64,000 nt of DNA from Chitinophagaceae bacterium (GTDB lineage: Bacteria; Bacteroidota; Bacteroidia; Chitinophagales; Chitinophagaceae): contig PMSV01000008.1 in NCBI GenBank assembly GCA_003168265.1, positions 186,001 through 250,000 of the forward strand, written 5' to 3'. How positions within the stretch are numbered: position 1 is the stretch's first letter; each line of letters begins with the position of its first letter. The notes below the pieces were generated by a model that did not search any database, had not been told where the DNA came from, and worked only from the letters and a program-made list of their open reading frames with translations. Below are positions 1-9,600 of this stretch, piece after piece. The translations under genes were made by a program, and so were the position numbers.

Positions 1-2508
1 AGCCTGTTTACATCCCTCCCCTTTCACCGAATTGAGCGAACAGGGATATTGTTATCCTTATTGCTTACCTATTGTGAGGATGCCTATAAGAAAAAAGAAA
101 GCCCTGAAAAGATCATCAATGATTTTTTTGAAAAGCATACGAATAATACCGATGAAAGGGAGAGGGCAGATATCCTTTTCCGTTTCGTTCAATACGTAGA
201 GCGGCAGATCGTATTATTCGATGCGGTAGAAGACGCCGCATTCAAAGATGTAAATGACATGAACGGACCCGGAACCTTGAAGCAGCTGGCATCACAAGTG
301 ATCGATTCGGGCAGGGAGCAGGAGCTGACAGAAAAGCTGAAGGACTATTCCGTTTACATCGTATTGACCGCCCATCCTACCCAGTTCTATCCCGGATCGG
401 TGCTGGGAATCATCAATGACCTGTCCAGGGCCGTGATGGAGAACAATGCCAATCAGATCAACACTTTTATGCAGCAATTGGGGAAGACTCCTTTTTTGAA
501 AAAACAGAAGCCTACTCCTTTTGATGAGGCCATCAGCCTGATCTGGTACCTGGAGAACGTATTTTACCAGGCCGCCGGAAGGATCATCTCCTTCCTGAAG
601 GACCAGTTCCGCGATTGTGTCGATGAAAGCAACCCTATCATAAAGATGGGTTTCTGGCCTGGAGGAGATCGGGACGGAAATCCATTTGTCAATTCGTCCA
701 CCACCCGTAAAGTGGCGGAAGCGCTGAGGGGCTCGATTATCAAATGTTATTACCTTGATGTCCGAAGGCTGAAAAGAAGGCTGACATTTAAAGGAGTTGA
801 CATTATTATCTCATCGCTTGAGGCCAAATTATACGATAACCTTTTTACTGCCGAACAGAAAAATGATTTGAAGAAAGAGGAGATCATCGAACCATTGAAA
901 AAGATAAGGGAGATCCTGGTTTACGAACACAATAATCTATTTCTGAACCTTGTGGACAACCTGATCAGTAAGGTGGAAATTTTTGGATTGCATTTTGCGT
1001 CCCTGGATATCCGCCAGGATAGTTCCGTCCATGCAAAAGCTCTCCAGGCACTGGCTGAGACGGATGATATTCTTCCTAAAAATTATGAGTCCCTGGACGA
1101 GCAGGAAAAGATCCGTCTGCTTTCCGGCATCCGGGGAAAGATCAATATCGATTCCTATAAGGATCCCGTCATCAGGGATACATTTGAGTCCATTGCTTCA
1201 GTTCGCGAAATTCAGAACTTCAACAGTGAGTTCGGCTGTAATCGCTATATCATCAGCCATACTTTCAGTGCATTGAATGTTTTTGAAGTGTATGCGCTTT
1301 TTTTGCTGAATGGCTGGAATATGGAAGAATTGAGAGTCGATATTGTTCCTCTTTTTGAAACGGTGGAGGATCTCCGTCATGCCGTTATCGTGATGCGGAC
1401 CCTTTACAATAATAAGACCTACCATGATCACCTGAAGCTTCGCGGCTTGAAACAAACGATCATGCTAGGTTTTAGCGATGGCACCAAGGATGGAGGTTAT
1501 ATGATGGCCAATTGGAGCATCTATAAGGCTAAAGAAGAATTGACCTGGATTTCCAGGGAATATGGCATCAAGGTGGTCTTCTTCGATGGCAGGGGCGGCC
1601 CTCCGGCGAGGGGAGGCGGAAAGACCCATAAGTTTTATGCATCGATGGGCAGGAATATTGAAAACAAAGAGATTCAATTGACCATACAGGGCCAGACCGT
1701 AAGTTCGAATTTCGGGACCATCGACTCGGCCCAATACAATATCGAGCAATTGATCCACGCAGGTATTTCCAATGAACTTTTTTCATCAAATGAAATCACC
1801 TTACGCAAAGACGAGGAAGAATTATTACAGGATCTGGCGGATGAAAGTTATCGTGCCTATATGGATCTGAGGAATCATCCTGATTTTTTGAGATACCTCG
1901 ATGACCTAAGCCCTTTGCGTTTTTACAGCGAAACCAATATTGCGAGCCGGCCTTCGAAAAGGAACAGCAGTTCAAGGCTTGATTTTAATGATCTGCGCGC
2001 CATACCCTATGTGGGAGCCTGGAGCCAGCTAAAACAGAATGTGACGGGTTATTATGGAGTTGGGACGGCGCTTCAGTTCATGGAAAAAAGAAATAAATGG
2101 AAGGAACTCGGGGATCTTTATGAGCATTCCTTATTTTTTAAGACACTGATGGACAATTGTGAAATGGCCATGAAAAAATGCTTTTTCCCCCTTACTGAGC
2201 ATTTTTCAAAACACCCAATCTATGGAGAAATCTGGAACAAGATTCATGACGAATTCGAATTGACTAAGAAATATCTTTTCAAGTTGGGCGGAACCCGCGA
2301 GCTGATGGAAGGTTATCCGGTAGAACAGATGTCGATCCAAATGCGGGAAAGAATTGTTCTGCCCTTAAGCACCCTTCAACAATACTCCATAACACGCTTC
2401 CGGGAATTAGAAAAAAACGATCCGCGCAGCCCGATGAAGGATGTCTACGAAAAGCTGATTATCCGGAGCTCATTTGGGATCATCAATGCGGCCAGGAATT
2501 CTGCCTGA
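1..2508 (+). CDS. ppc: Phosphoenolpyruvate carboxylase, 5'-truncated by the window edge
   Basis: Catalyses PEP + bicarbonate to oxaloacetate, the anaplerotic step that supplies carbon skeletons to the aspartate and glutamate families. The reading frame is open from base 1; the first in-window start-like codon (TTG at 49) lies inside the conserved N-terminal segment (LFTSLPFHRIERTGILLSLL), so the true start is upstream of the window. Landmarks visible: the TAHPT motif with the catalytic His (about 120 residues into the visible protein), GGDRDGNP at about 205, and the glycine-rich loop GRGGPPARGGG at about 525-535. The first motif reads TAHPTQ rather than the TAHPTE of the enterobacterial enzyme. 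The visible part is about 835 residues, consistent with a normal 850-900 residue enzyme. It converges on amt, with a terminator hairpin between them. The assignment is firm; only the missing N-terminus is unknown. Confidence 0.96.
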   Translation, partial: SLFTSLPFHRIERTGILLSLLLTYCEDAYKKKESPEKIINDFFEKHTNNTDERERADILFRFVQYVERQIVLFDAVEDAAFKDVNDMNGPGTLKQLASQVIDSGREQELTEKLKDYSVYIVLTAHPTQFYPGSVLGIINDLSRAVMENNANQINTFMQQLGKTPFLKKQKPTPFDEAISLIWYLENVFYQAAGRIISFLKDQFRDCVDESNPIIKMGFWPGGDRDGNPFVNSSTTRKVAEALRGSIIKCYYLDVRRLKRRLTFKGVDIIISSLEAKLYDNLFTAEQKNDLKKEEIIEPLKKIREILVYEHNNLFLNLVDNLISKVEIFGLHFASLDIRQDSSVHAKALQALAETDDILPKNYESLDEQEKIRLLSGIRGKINIDSYKDPVIRDTFESIASVREIQNFNSEFGCNRYIISHTFSALNVFEVYALFLLNGWNMEELRVDIVPLFETVEDLRHAVIVMRTLYNNKTYHDHLKLRGLKQTIMLGFSDGTKDGGYMMANWSIYKAKEELTWISREYGIKVVFFDGRGGPPARGGGKTHKFYASMGRNIENKEIQLTIQGQTVSSNFGTIDSAQYNIEQLIHAGISNELFSSNEITLRKDEEELLQDLADESYRAYMDLRNHPDFLRYLDDLSPLRFYSETNIASRPSKRNSSSRLDFNDLRAIPYVGAWSQLKQNVTGYYGVGTALQFMEKRNKWKELGDLYEHSLFFKTLMDNCEMAMKKCFFPLTEHFSKHPIYGEIWNKIHDEFELTKKYLFKLGGTRELMEGYPVEQMSIQMRERIVLPLSTLQQYSITRFRELEKNDPRSPMKDVYEKLIIRSSFGIINAARNSA

Positions 2509-2534
2509 GGATCGAATAATGCTTCAAATAAAGC

Positions 2535-2558
2535 GAGCCATGTCCCCCGACATGGCTC
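2535..2558. terminator. Hairpin between convergent ppc and amt
   Basis: A perfect 10-bp inverted repeat (GAGCCATGTC/GACATGGCTC) with a CCCC loop lies between the two convergent stop codons. Read on the minus strand it is followed by GCTTTATTTG, a moderately T-rich tail, so it fits best as the amt terminator. On the plus strand there is no T run. It probably serves both genes. Confidence 0.75.
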
Positions 2559-2594
2559 ACTGAAGATATATGGAAGGGTAGGTTAAACCGATAG

Positions 2595-4211
2595 CTATCT
2601 GGAAAGCGGTGTTTCCGCATTTTTGTCCATGCGGATACCGGAATATCCATCGAGCCCTGTTTCGTGAAGGTCCAGTCCATAAAGCTCCACTTCGGCAGGA
2701 ACACGGTTCCCGACAAGTTTGTCCAGCAATTTGAACATGATCCAGCCAGCAAGCGCAAACCAGATGATATTTACCAATCCACCGATGGCTTCTGCAACAA
2801 ACTGGCCACCATCACCATAGAACAAGCCCCTGACATTTCCCTTTACTCCGTTGAGGCCATCTCCATAAGTTCCGTCTGCAAAAAGCCCCAGGGCCAGAAC
2901 CCCCCAGAGTCCATTTGCTCCATGTACGGCAACGGCTCCAACGGGGTCGTCTATCTTCAATTTTCTTTCAACAAAGAAAGTGACTTCCACAACCAGCACA
3001 CCTGCCAGGAGCCCAATGATGAGACCACCTGCCGGGGAAACAAATGCACAGGGAGCCGTAATGGCTACGAGTCCTGCCAGCAAACCGTTGACCATCATAC
3101 TGACATCGGGTTTGTTGCCACGCACGAACCAGATCCATAATGTGGCGGCTACAGCCCCACCGCAGGATGCTATGAGGGTATTGAAAGCGACGACTGCGAG
3201 ACGAAGATCCGTCCCCGCCAGTGTAGATCCGGAATTGAATCCGAACCAGCCGAAGGCAAGAACAAGGGATCCCAATACTGCCATCGGGATATTATGTCCG
3301 GGTATGGCATTGACTGTTCCATTCCTATTGTATTTGCCAATCCTGGGGCCGAGCATCTTTGCTCCCAAAAAGGCCAGTACTCCGCCTGACAGATGCACTA
3401 CTGATGAACCGGCAAAGTCCAGATGTCCATGACCGAGCCCGAAATTTACGCCTAGTTGGGACAACCAACCTCCACCCCAAACCCAGTTCCCGTAGATGGG
3501 ATAGATGAAACCGCCAATTAACACTCCGGAAATGGCGAAGGAGGCGAATTTCCATCTTTCGGCCATTGCGCCCGTTGGAATCGTTGCTGTGGCATCCATA
3601 AATACCACCTGGAAGACAAAGAAACCCAATACACCTACATCATAAATCCCGTTCATAAAAAAACCCTTTGCTCCCAATAGACCAAAACTATGTCCGAATA
3701 ACCGGACGCTGACTTCATGGTTCAGACCATCGAATCCTCCAAGGGTCCCCAGTGCTCCCAGGCCTCCGAACATGATTGCAAAACCGGAGATGAAAAAGCC
3801 GAGGGCACCCGCCGGATATACAAATAGGTTCATGGCCATGGTATGGGCCACGTTCTTGGCCCTTGTAAGGCCGGTTTCTACCAGGGCGAAGCCCGCCTGC
3901 ATGAAGAATACAAGGAAGCCCCCGATCAGGAGCCAAACAAAGTTGATTGAAATCTTATTGTGCCCGTCTGCATTGGCAAAGGTGCTGACAGCTGTAGCCA
4001 GTTTATTTACGGAAGCGTTGACTGCAGCAACTGTAGTGTCTTTGGATCTGGTTAAAGAATCGAGGACCTTGGCTGTAGTGGTATCAATATCTGCTAACGA
4101 ACCTGTATTGCCTCCATTGGGGTCCGGTGTACGAGAGATCTGGGCAGCCAGATCCATGAAACAAATGGTCAGGATTAAGGAAAAGAATATCGTAAGAAGT
4201 TTGCGTGTCAT
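2595..4211 (-). CDS. amt: Ammonium transporter (Amt/MEP/Rh family) with signal peptide and N-terminal extension
   Basis: Conducts ammonium across the inner membrane. The 538-residue product has an N-terminal signal sequence (about residues 1-24, ending LAAQ), then about 65 hydrophilic, helix-prone residues (Thr/Asp/Ser rich), and then the Amt core starting at INFVWLLIGGFLVFFMQAGF. The twin pore histidines are visible in GHLDFAGSSVVHLSGG and in AVAVHGANGLWGVL, and the FGWFGFNSGS segment is conserved. It is larger than the 400-430 residue enteric AmtB because of the extension. It lies 14 nt downstream of glnB, the usual PII-Amt pairing in which GlnB binds and closes the transporter. Expression is presumably driven from upstream of glnB. 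Confidence 0.95.
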   Translation of the reverse strand: MTRKLLTIFFSLILTICFMDLAAQISRTPDPNGGNTGSLADIDTTTAKVLDSLTRSKDTTVAAVNASVNKLATAVSTFANADGHNKISINFVWLLIGGFLVFFMQAGFALVETGLTRAKNVAHTMAMNLFVYPAGALGFFISGFAIMFGGLGALGTLGGFDGLNHEVSVRLFGHSFGLLGAKGFFMNGIYDVGVLGFFVFQVVFMDATATIPTGAMAERWKFASFAISGVLIGGFIYPIYGNWVWGGGWLSQLGVNFGLGHGHLDFAGSSVVHLSGGVLAFLGAKMLGPRIGKYNRNGTVNAIPGHNIPMAVLGSLVLAFGWFGFNSGSTLAGTDLRLAVVAFNTLIASCGGAVAATLWIWFVRGNKPDVSMMVNGLLAGLVAITAPCAFVSPAGGLIIGLLAGVLVVEVTFFVERKLKIDDPVGAVAVHGANGLWGVLALGLFADGTYGDGLNGVKGNVRGLFYGDGGQFVAEAIGGLVNIIWFALAGWIMFKLLDKLVGNRVPAEVELYGLDLHETGLDGYSGIRMDKNAETPLSR

Positions 4212-4225
4212 AAGTTTATTTTTGG

Positions 4226-4588
4226 TTAAATATTGTCTCCCGGTCCTGCGGTGGATGCCTCTCCTCTTGCGCCATTGCTGATCCTGACCGATTCTTCGAT
4301 ATTGTATGTGAAAATCATACCATCACCCACTTCACCGGTATGGGCGGCTTTTTCTATGCAGTCGATGGCTTTTTTTACATTGATATCTTTTAATACAATA
4401 GAAATAAACAGCCTTGGTATGTACTGGGTATCGTAGATTGTCCCACGATAGGTATGGTATTCCTGCGTATGCTCGTTACCGATACCGGAAGCCTCCCAAT
4501 AAGAGAAAAAATCGATACCGATTTTTTTTAATTCTGATTTGACATCTTCAAATTTTGAAGTGCGGATGATCGCTTCTATTTTTTTCAT
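4226..4588 (-). CDS. glnB: Nitrogen regulatory protein PII
   Basis: PII trimeric signal protein that senses 2-oxoglutarate, ATP/ADP and glutamine status and gates Amt. The 120-residue product has the PII fold signatures: N-terminal MKKIEAIIRTSKFEDVK, a T-loop containing YRGTIYDTQY, and the C-terminal GDGMIFTYNIEESVRISNG block corresponding to GDGKIFV..EEAVRIRTG of classical GlnB. A tyrosine occupies roughly the position uridylylated in enteric PII, but this reading cannot show whether it is modified here. The T-loop differs from the proteobacterial one. It is first in a two-gene unit with amt and has a long AT-rich upstream region, suitable for regulation. Confidence 0.93.
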   Translation of the reverse strand: MKKIEAIIRTSKFEDVKSELKKIGIDFFSYWEASGIGNEHTQEYHTYRGTIYDTQYIPRLFISIVLKDINVKKAIDCIEKAAHTGEVGDGMIFTYNIEESVRISNGARGEASTAGPGDNI

Positions 4589-5197
4589 AATTATTTTTTT
4601 TGAACTTCAGTGCGGGAATGAGTGGATATGGAAGTTAACACAATCCGCAAAAAAGGATAATTCTTCTTCCATGCGGAGTGAACCCCCAAACCATTTCTGA
4701 AAGCTCTCATGCAGGATATGGATCATAATCGAATTGCATGGCACATAAACTAGAGTCTTGGTTAAATGCATGTTGATATTGTTTGGGTGTATGAATCTCT
4801 TTTTGCGGATAATATCATTCCGGGAATTCAGGAGGGCTTTTAAAATAAAGATATTTGGAAGGGGGATCTTTAGTTTTGTCTTTGGCAGAAAGTTTATCAA
4901 CACTGGTTTCCTGCTTCTAAAATGAGTGCTGTTTCTCAAATAAATTATAATTCCTGATGGTTATATTAAATAATCAGCATTCTAAAATGTCATTGGCGTA
5001 ATTCACAAGAGAGCTAATCATATTAAATATTTATTGCTATAATAAAAATATGATAAATTTGGATATTAGTTTTGATCAATAAAAAATATTAAAATGAATA
5101 AATTGCTTTGTAGCTTATTCATAATAAGATGATTTCATTGATAAAATAATAAAGCCACTACTGAGGAACGGGTTGGATATTTTAATATTATAATTAT
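4589..5197. other. AT-rich intergenic region upstream of glnB, no convincing gene
   Basis: About 610 bases between glnB and gltD, both on the minus strand, so it should contain the glnB-amt promoter and any gltD terminator. I find no clear TTTG/TAnnTTTG promoter directed at glnB. Two TAnnTTTG boxes occur on the plus strand (TAAATTTG at 5054-5061 and TAGTTTTG at 5067-5074), directed toward the 3' end of gltD, without a good upstream TTTG. An imperfect AT-only inverted repeat (5184-5215) spans the gltD stop codon and could be a weak terminator. A 110-codon minus-strand frame at 4607-4939 has unconvincing composition and no recognisable domain. Confidence 0.5.
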
Positions 5198-6667
5198 TTA
5201 TAATTGAATAATATTTCTGTCCTTAGCTTCCAGAAGCGAATAGGAGACCAGCCATTCGTCAACTTTTTTGGCGCATTCTCTGCCTTCACTTATCGCCCAA
5301 ACTACCAGGGATTGACCGCGCCTCATATCTCCGGCTGAAAAAATTTTGGATATATTAGTCTGGAATTCTTTTTCCGAAGCCCTGACATTTCCCCGGTTAT
5401 CCAGTTCGATCTCTAATTGATTTATTACCCCTTCGTGTTGAGGATGAACGAAACCCATGGCAAGAAGCGCGAGTTCGCAGGGTATTTCTGTTTCCGAACC
5501 GGGAATTTCGGTGAATTGGGGGGGCCTTCCGTCCTCTGAATTCTTCCATTCCAGGCTTGCGGTTCTCAGGGCCTTCAAATTTCCATTTTGATCGCCGATG
5601 AATTCTTTAGTTGCAATAGTCCATTGCCTTTCGCATCCTTCTTCATGGGAGGAAGATGATTTTAGCAACATCGGATAGGTAGGCCAGGGCATTTGGTCCG
5701 TCCGCGAAGCGGGTGGCTTGGGTAATACTTCAAATTGCGTAACAGATTTTGCGCCCTGCCGGATGGATGTGCCTACGCAATCACTGCCGGTATCACCTCC
5801 TCCAATTATGACTATGTTTTTTCCTGTGGCCAAAATATCCTCTGCACCGGGCTCCCTGCCCGAAACTCTTTTATTCTGTTGTTTAAGAAAATCCATTGCA
5901 AATTCCACTCCTTTCAATCCCCTTCCCGGAATATTCAGGTCCCTTGGAATAGTGGATCCTCCTGCGAGCACAATGGCATGGAATTCCCGGAGCAGGTCAT
6001 TGATGCCGATATTCACGCCGACATTTGCCTGGCATTTAAATTGAATGCCTTCCTCTTCCATGATCCTGATCCGGCGATCGACCACCCATTTTTCCAACTT
6101 GAAATCCGGGATGCCATATCGCAACAGGCCTCCTGGCTCATCGTCTCTTTCGAATATGGTTACCAGGTGACCCGCATAATTCAATTGTGCCGCAGTGGCG
6201 AGCCCGGCAGGGCCGGAGCCAACTACTGCGACCTTTTTCCCGGTTCTGACATTTGGTTTTTGAGGTTTTACAAAATTGTTTTCAAATGCGATCTCAATAA
6301 TATGCTTTTCGATCTCTTCGATTGTAACTGGGGGCTGGTTGATTCCCAAAACGCAACTGCTTTCACAAGGCGCAGGACAGATGCGACCGGTGAATTCGGG
6401 AAAATTATTGGTTGAGGAAAGGATTTCATATGCTTCCTGGTACTGTCCCCGGAAAACTGCATCGTTGAATTCCGGAATTACATTGCCGAGCGGGCATCCG
6501 TGATGACAAAAAGGGATGCCGCAATTCATGCAGCGTGCTGACTGCTGATTCAATTTCCCGGCAGGATAGGGTTGAATAAATTCCTTATAATCCTTTCTCC
6601 TCTCGTTTACGGGACGCCTATATGGTAATTCTCTTGTGAATTCTAAAAAACCCGTTGGTTTTCCCAT
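5198..6667 (-). CDS. gltD: Glutamate synthase (NADPH) small subunit
   Basis: Transfers electrons from NAD(P)H through FAD and Fe-S clusters to the large subunit for glutamate synthesis from glutamine and 2-oxoglutarate. The 489-residue product has an N-terminal cysteine-rich Fe-S region (C46, C49, C54, C58 in CMNCGIPFCHHGCP; C97, C101, C105 in CPAPCESSC), an FAD-binding Rossmann motif GSGPAGLATA at about 150, and a second nucleotide-binding motif GGGDTGSDC at about 290. Length is normal. It starts 11 nt after gltB stops, forming a gltB-gltD operon. Confidence 0.96.
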   Translation of the reverse strand: MGKPTGFLEFTRELPYRRPVNERRKDYKEFIQPYPAGKLNQQSARCMNCGIPFCHHGCPLGNVIPEFNDAVFRGQYQEAYEILSSTNNFPEFTGRICPAPCESSCVLGINQPPVTIEEIEKHIIEIAFENNFVKPQKPNVRTGKKVAVVGSGPAGLATAAQLNYAGHLVTIFERDDEPGGLLRYGIPDFKLEKWVVDRRIRIMEEEGIQFKCQANVGVNIGINDLLREFHAIVLAGGSTIPRDLNIPGRGLKGVEFAMDFLKQQNKRVSGREPGAEDILATGKNIVIIGGGDTGSDCVGTSIRQGAKSVTQFEVLPKPPASRTDQMPWPTYPMLLKSSSSHEEGCERQWTIATKEFIGDQNGNLKALRTASLEWKNSEDGRPPQFTEIPGSETEIPCELALLAMGFVHPQHEGVINQLEIELDNRGNVRASEKEFQTNISKIFSAGDMRRGQSLVVWAISEGRECAKKVDEWLVSYSLLEAKDRNIIQL

Positions 6668-6678
6668 GCTTATTTTTT

Positions 6679-9600
6679 TTATCTTTTGATTATGTCCGTC
6701 GGACCTACTCCGACTTTTTTTTGCAGCAACACTTTTTTGTACTCCTTTGGAAATACCTTCAGGAAATTCCTGATCTGGTTATCAAAATCATCCAGAACGA
6801 ATTTAGCTACCGTACTTTGGGTATATTCCTGATGCTTTTGGATCATTTTTTTCAGCTCATCATATTCTTCCATATCCACAGCTTCCAGGTCAACCATTTC
6901 CTGATTGCAATAAGTGGAAAATTTGCCTTTTACATCGTAAACATAGGCGATGCCCCCACTCATGCCTGCAGCAAAATTTCTGCCTGTATCACCCAGGATG
7001 ACCACCTGCCCGCCGGTCATGTATTCGCAACCATGGTCGCCTACCCCTTCCACAACTGCCTTGGCCCCTGAATTACGGACGCAAAATCTTTCCCCGGCCT
7101 TGCCACGGATATATGCTTCACCGCTGGTTGCACCATAAAAAGCCACATTCCCGATAATGATATTTTCTTCCGGCACAAATCCGGCCCGATGGGATGGATA
7201 AACAATGAGTTTTGCACCTGAAAGCCCCTTGCCGAAATAGTCATTAGCATCCCCTTCGAGTTCGAGAGTAACTCCCCGGGTATTGAATGCAGCGAAGCTT
7301 TGTCCTGCAGTTCCTTCCAGTTTAAAATGAATGCTGTCCTCGGGAAGCCCCCTGGATCCGAATTTTTTTGAAATCTCGTTGGAAAGTAAAGTGCCGATGG
7401 TCCGGTCAGTGTTTTTTACAGCGAAGGAAGCTGAAACTTTATGTTGATATTCAAGAGCGGGCCCTGCGGCCTGAAGTAATTTCCAGTCAAGCACTTCGGC
7501 CAAAGCGTGGTCCTGATCTTCCTGATGGTAGAGACCGGTGTACATGGAATTGGGCTCTTTGAAAAGAATGGGCGTCAGATCCAGTTTGCTATATTTCCAA
7601 TGATGAATATCTTCCCTGACAGCAAGGCAATTAACCTGCCCAACCATTTCATCTACTGTACGGAATCCGAGTTCGGCCATGATCTCACGCAGCTCTTCAG
7701 TCAGGAACCTGAATAAATTGATAACATATTCTGCCCTTCCTGAAAAACGCTGCCTGAGCTCGGGATCCTGGGTGGCGACCCCGACCGGACAGGTATTGAG
7801 GTGGCATTTGCGCATCATGATACAACCTTCTGTAACGAGTGCTGCCGAAGCGACTCCCCATTCTTCGGCTCCGAGCAGGGTCGCAATAGCAATGTCCCGC
7901 CCAGTCTTGAGTTGGCCGTCAGTTTGCAGGACGACCCTGCTTCGCAATTTATTCTTAACAAGGGTCTGGTGTGATTCAGCCAGCCCTAATTCCCAGGGCA
8001 AACCGGCATGTTTGATGGAACTGATGGGCGAAGCGCCAGTTCCTCCGTCAAAACCGGAAATGAGGATCACATCGGATTTGGCCTTTGCTACTCCGGCGGC
8101 AATCGTTCCCACTCCTGCCTTTGAGACAAGCTTCACGCTGATCCTGGCCTGGCGGTTTGCATTTTTTAGATCAAAGATTAACTGTGCAAGGTCTTCGATG
8201 GAATAAATATCGTGGTGGGGAGGGGGTGAAATGAGTCCGACACCCGGAGTGGCATGACGCACCTTCCCGATCCAATCGTCGACCTTATGACCTGGCAACT
8301 GACCTCCTTCGCCCGGCTTGGCTCCCTGTGCCATTTTTATTTGGAGTTCGTCAGCCATGGTGAGATAGTGGCTGGTTACACCGAATCTTGCTGAAGCCAC
8401 TTGTTTGATGGCCGAACGCATTGAGCTGCCATCGGGCAATTTTTCATATCGCAGTTCATCTTCCCCACCTTCGCCGGTATTGCTTTTTCCTCCCAAACGA
8501 TTCATGGCGATTGCCAGTGTGGAATGGGCTTCATGGGATATGGAGCCAAAGCTCATTGCGCCGGTAGCAAAACGGCGATAAATATTTTCAGGAGGTTCAA
8601 CTTCTTCAATAGGAACCGGGTTGCGTTGATGCTTGAAAGCAAACAGGCTTCTTAATGTCACTGCTTTTTCGGATTGATCGTTTACCAGCCTGGAATATTT
8701 CTTGAATGCCTGGTAATCATCCATCCTTGTGGAATATTGAAGCAAATGAATGGTCTGAGGATTGAAGAGATGAAATTCTCCTTTTCTTTTCCATTGGTAA
8801 ATGCCTCCTGAAGTCAATCTGTCCACAGGAATATCCTTTCGGCTGAAGGCAAAATAATGCTTCGCGAGGGTCTCCCTGGCTATTTCATCCAAGCCCATTC
8901 CTTCAATGCGGGAGGTAGCCCCGGTAAAATATTTGTCGACGACGCTGCGATTGAGCCCGATTATTTCAAAGATCTGTGCGCCCTGATAGGACTGAAGAGT
9001 GGAAATGCCCATTTTCGAAAAGACCTTCAGCAGACCGTCATTTACGGCATTGATATAATTTTTCTTCAATAGTTCCGGGTCCTGTTCGGTACCGAGTTTT
9101 CCGTTGAGTTTCAAGTCCCGGATCGTGGATAATGCCAGATAGGGATTGATGGCTGTGGCACCGAAGCCGATCAGGCAGGCAAAATGGTGGACTTCCCAGA
9201 CATCACCGGCTTCCACAATGATACCGACCTGTCCCCTGTATCCTCTTCGGATCAGGTGATGGTGTACGGCTGCAGTGGCAAGCAGGGATGGTATGGGTGC
9301 GTGGTCGCTGTCGATGGCGCGGTCGGTGAGGATAAGCACTTCGAATCCGTCTTCAACTGCATCAACTGCATAACGGCAAAGCCTATCCAATCCTTTTTGG
9401 AGAGAACCTTTTTGACCGTCGGCCCTGAAATAGGTCTGAAGCGTCTTGGCCTGAAAAATGCCGGTATCGATGCTGCGTATTTTTTCCAGTTCATGGTTGT
9501 TGAGAACCGGATGCTTTAATGCGATGCTATGGCAGGCCATGGAATCCTCCACAAGAAGGTTGCCATTGTTTCCGGCGAAAGTGGATAAAGACATGACCAG

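Noticed and set aside
4607-4939. 110-codon minus-strand frame upstream of glnB
   Set aside because: It lies in AT-rich DNA, has no domain, an unnatural composition and no support from spacing; treated as non-coding.
4589-5197. Sigma-54 promoter upstream of glnB
   Set aside because: No TGGCAC-N5-TTGC arrangement in the right orientation was found.
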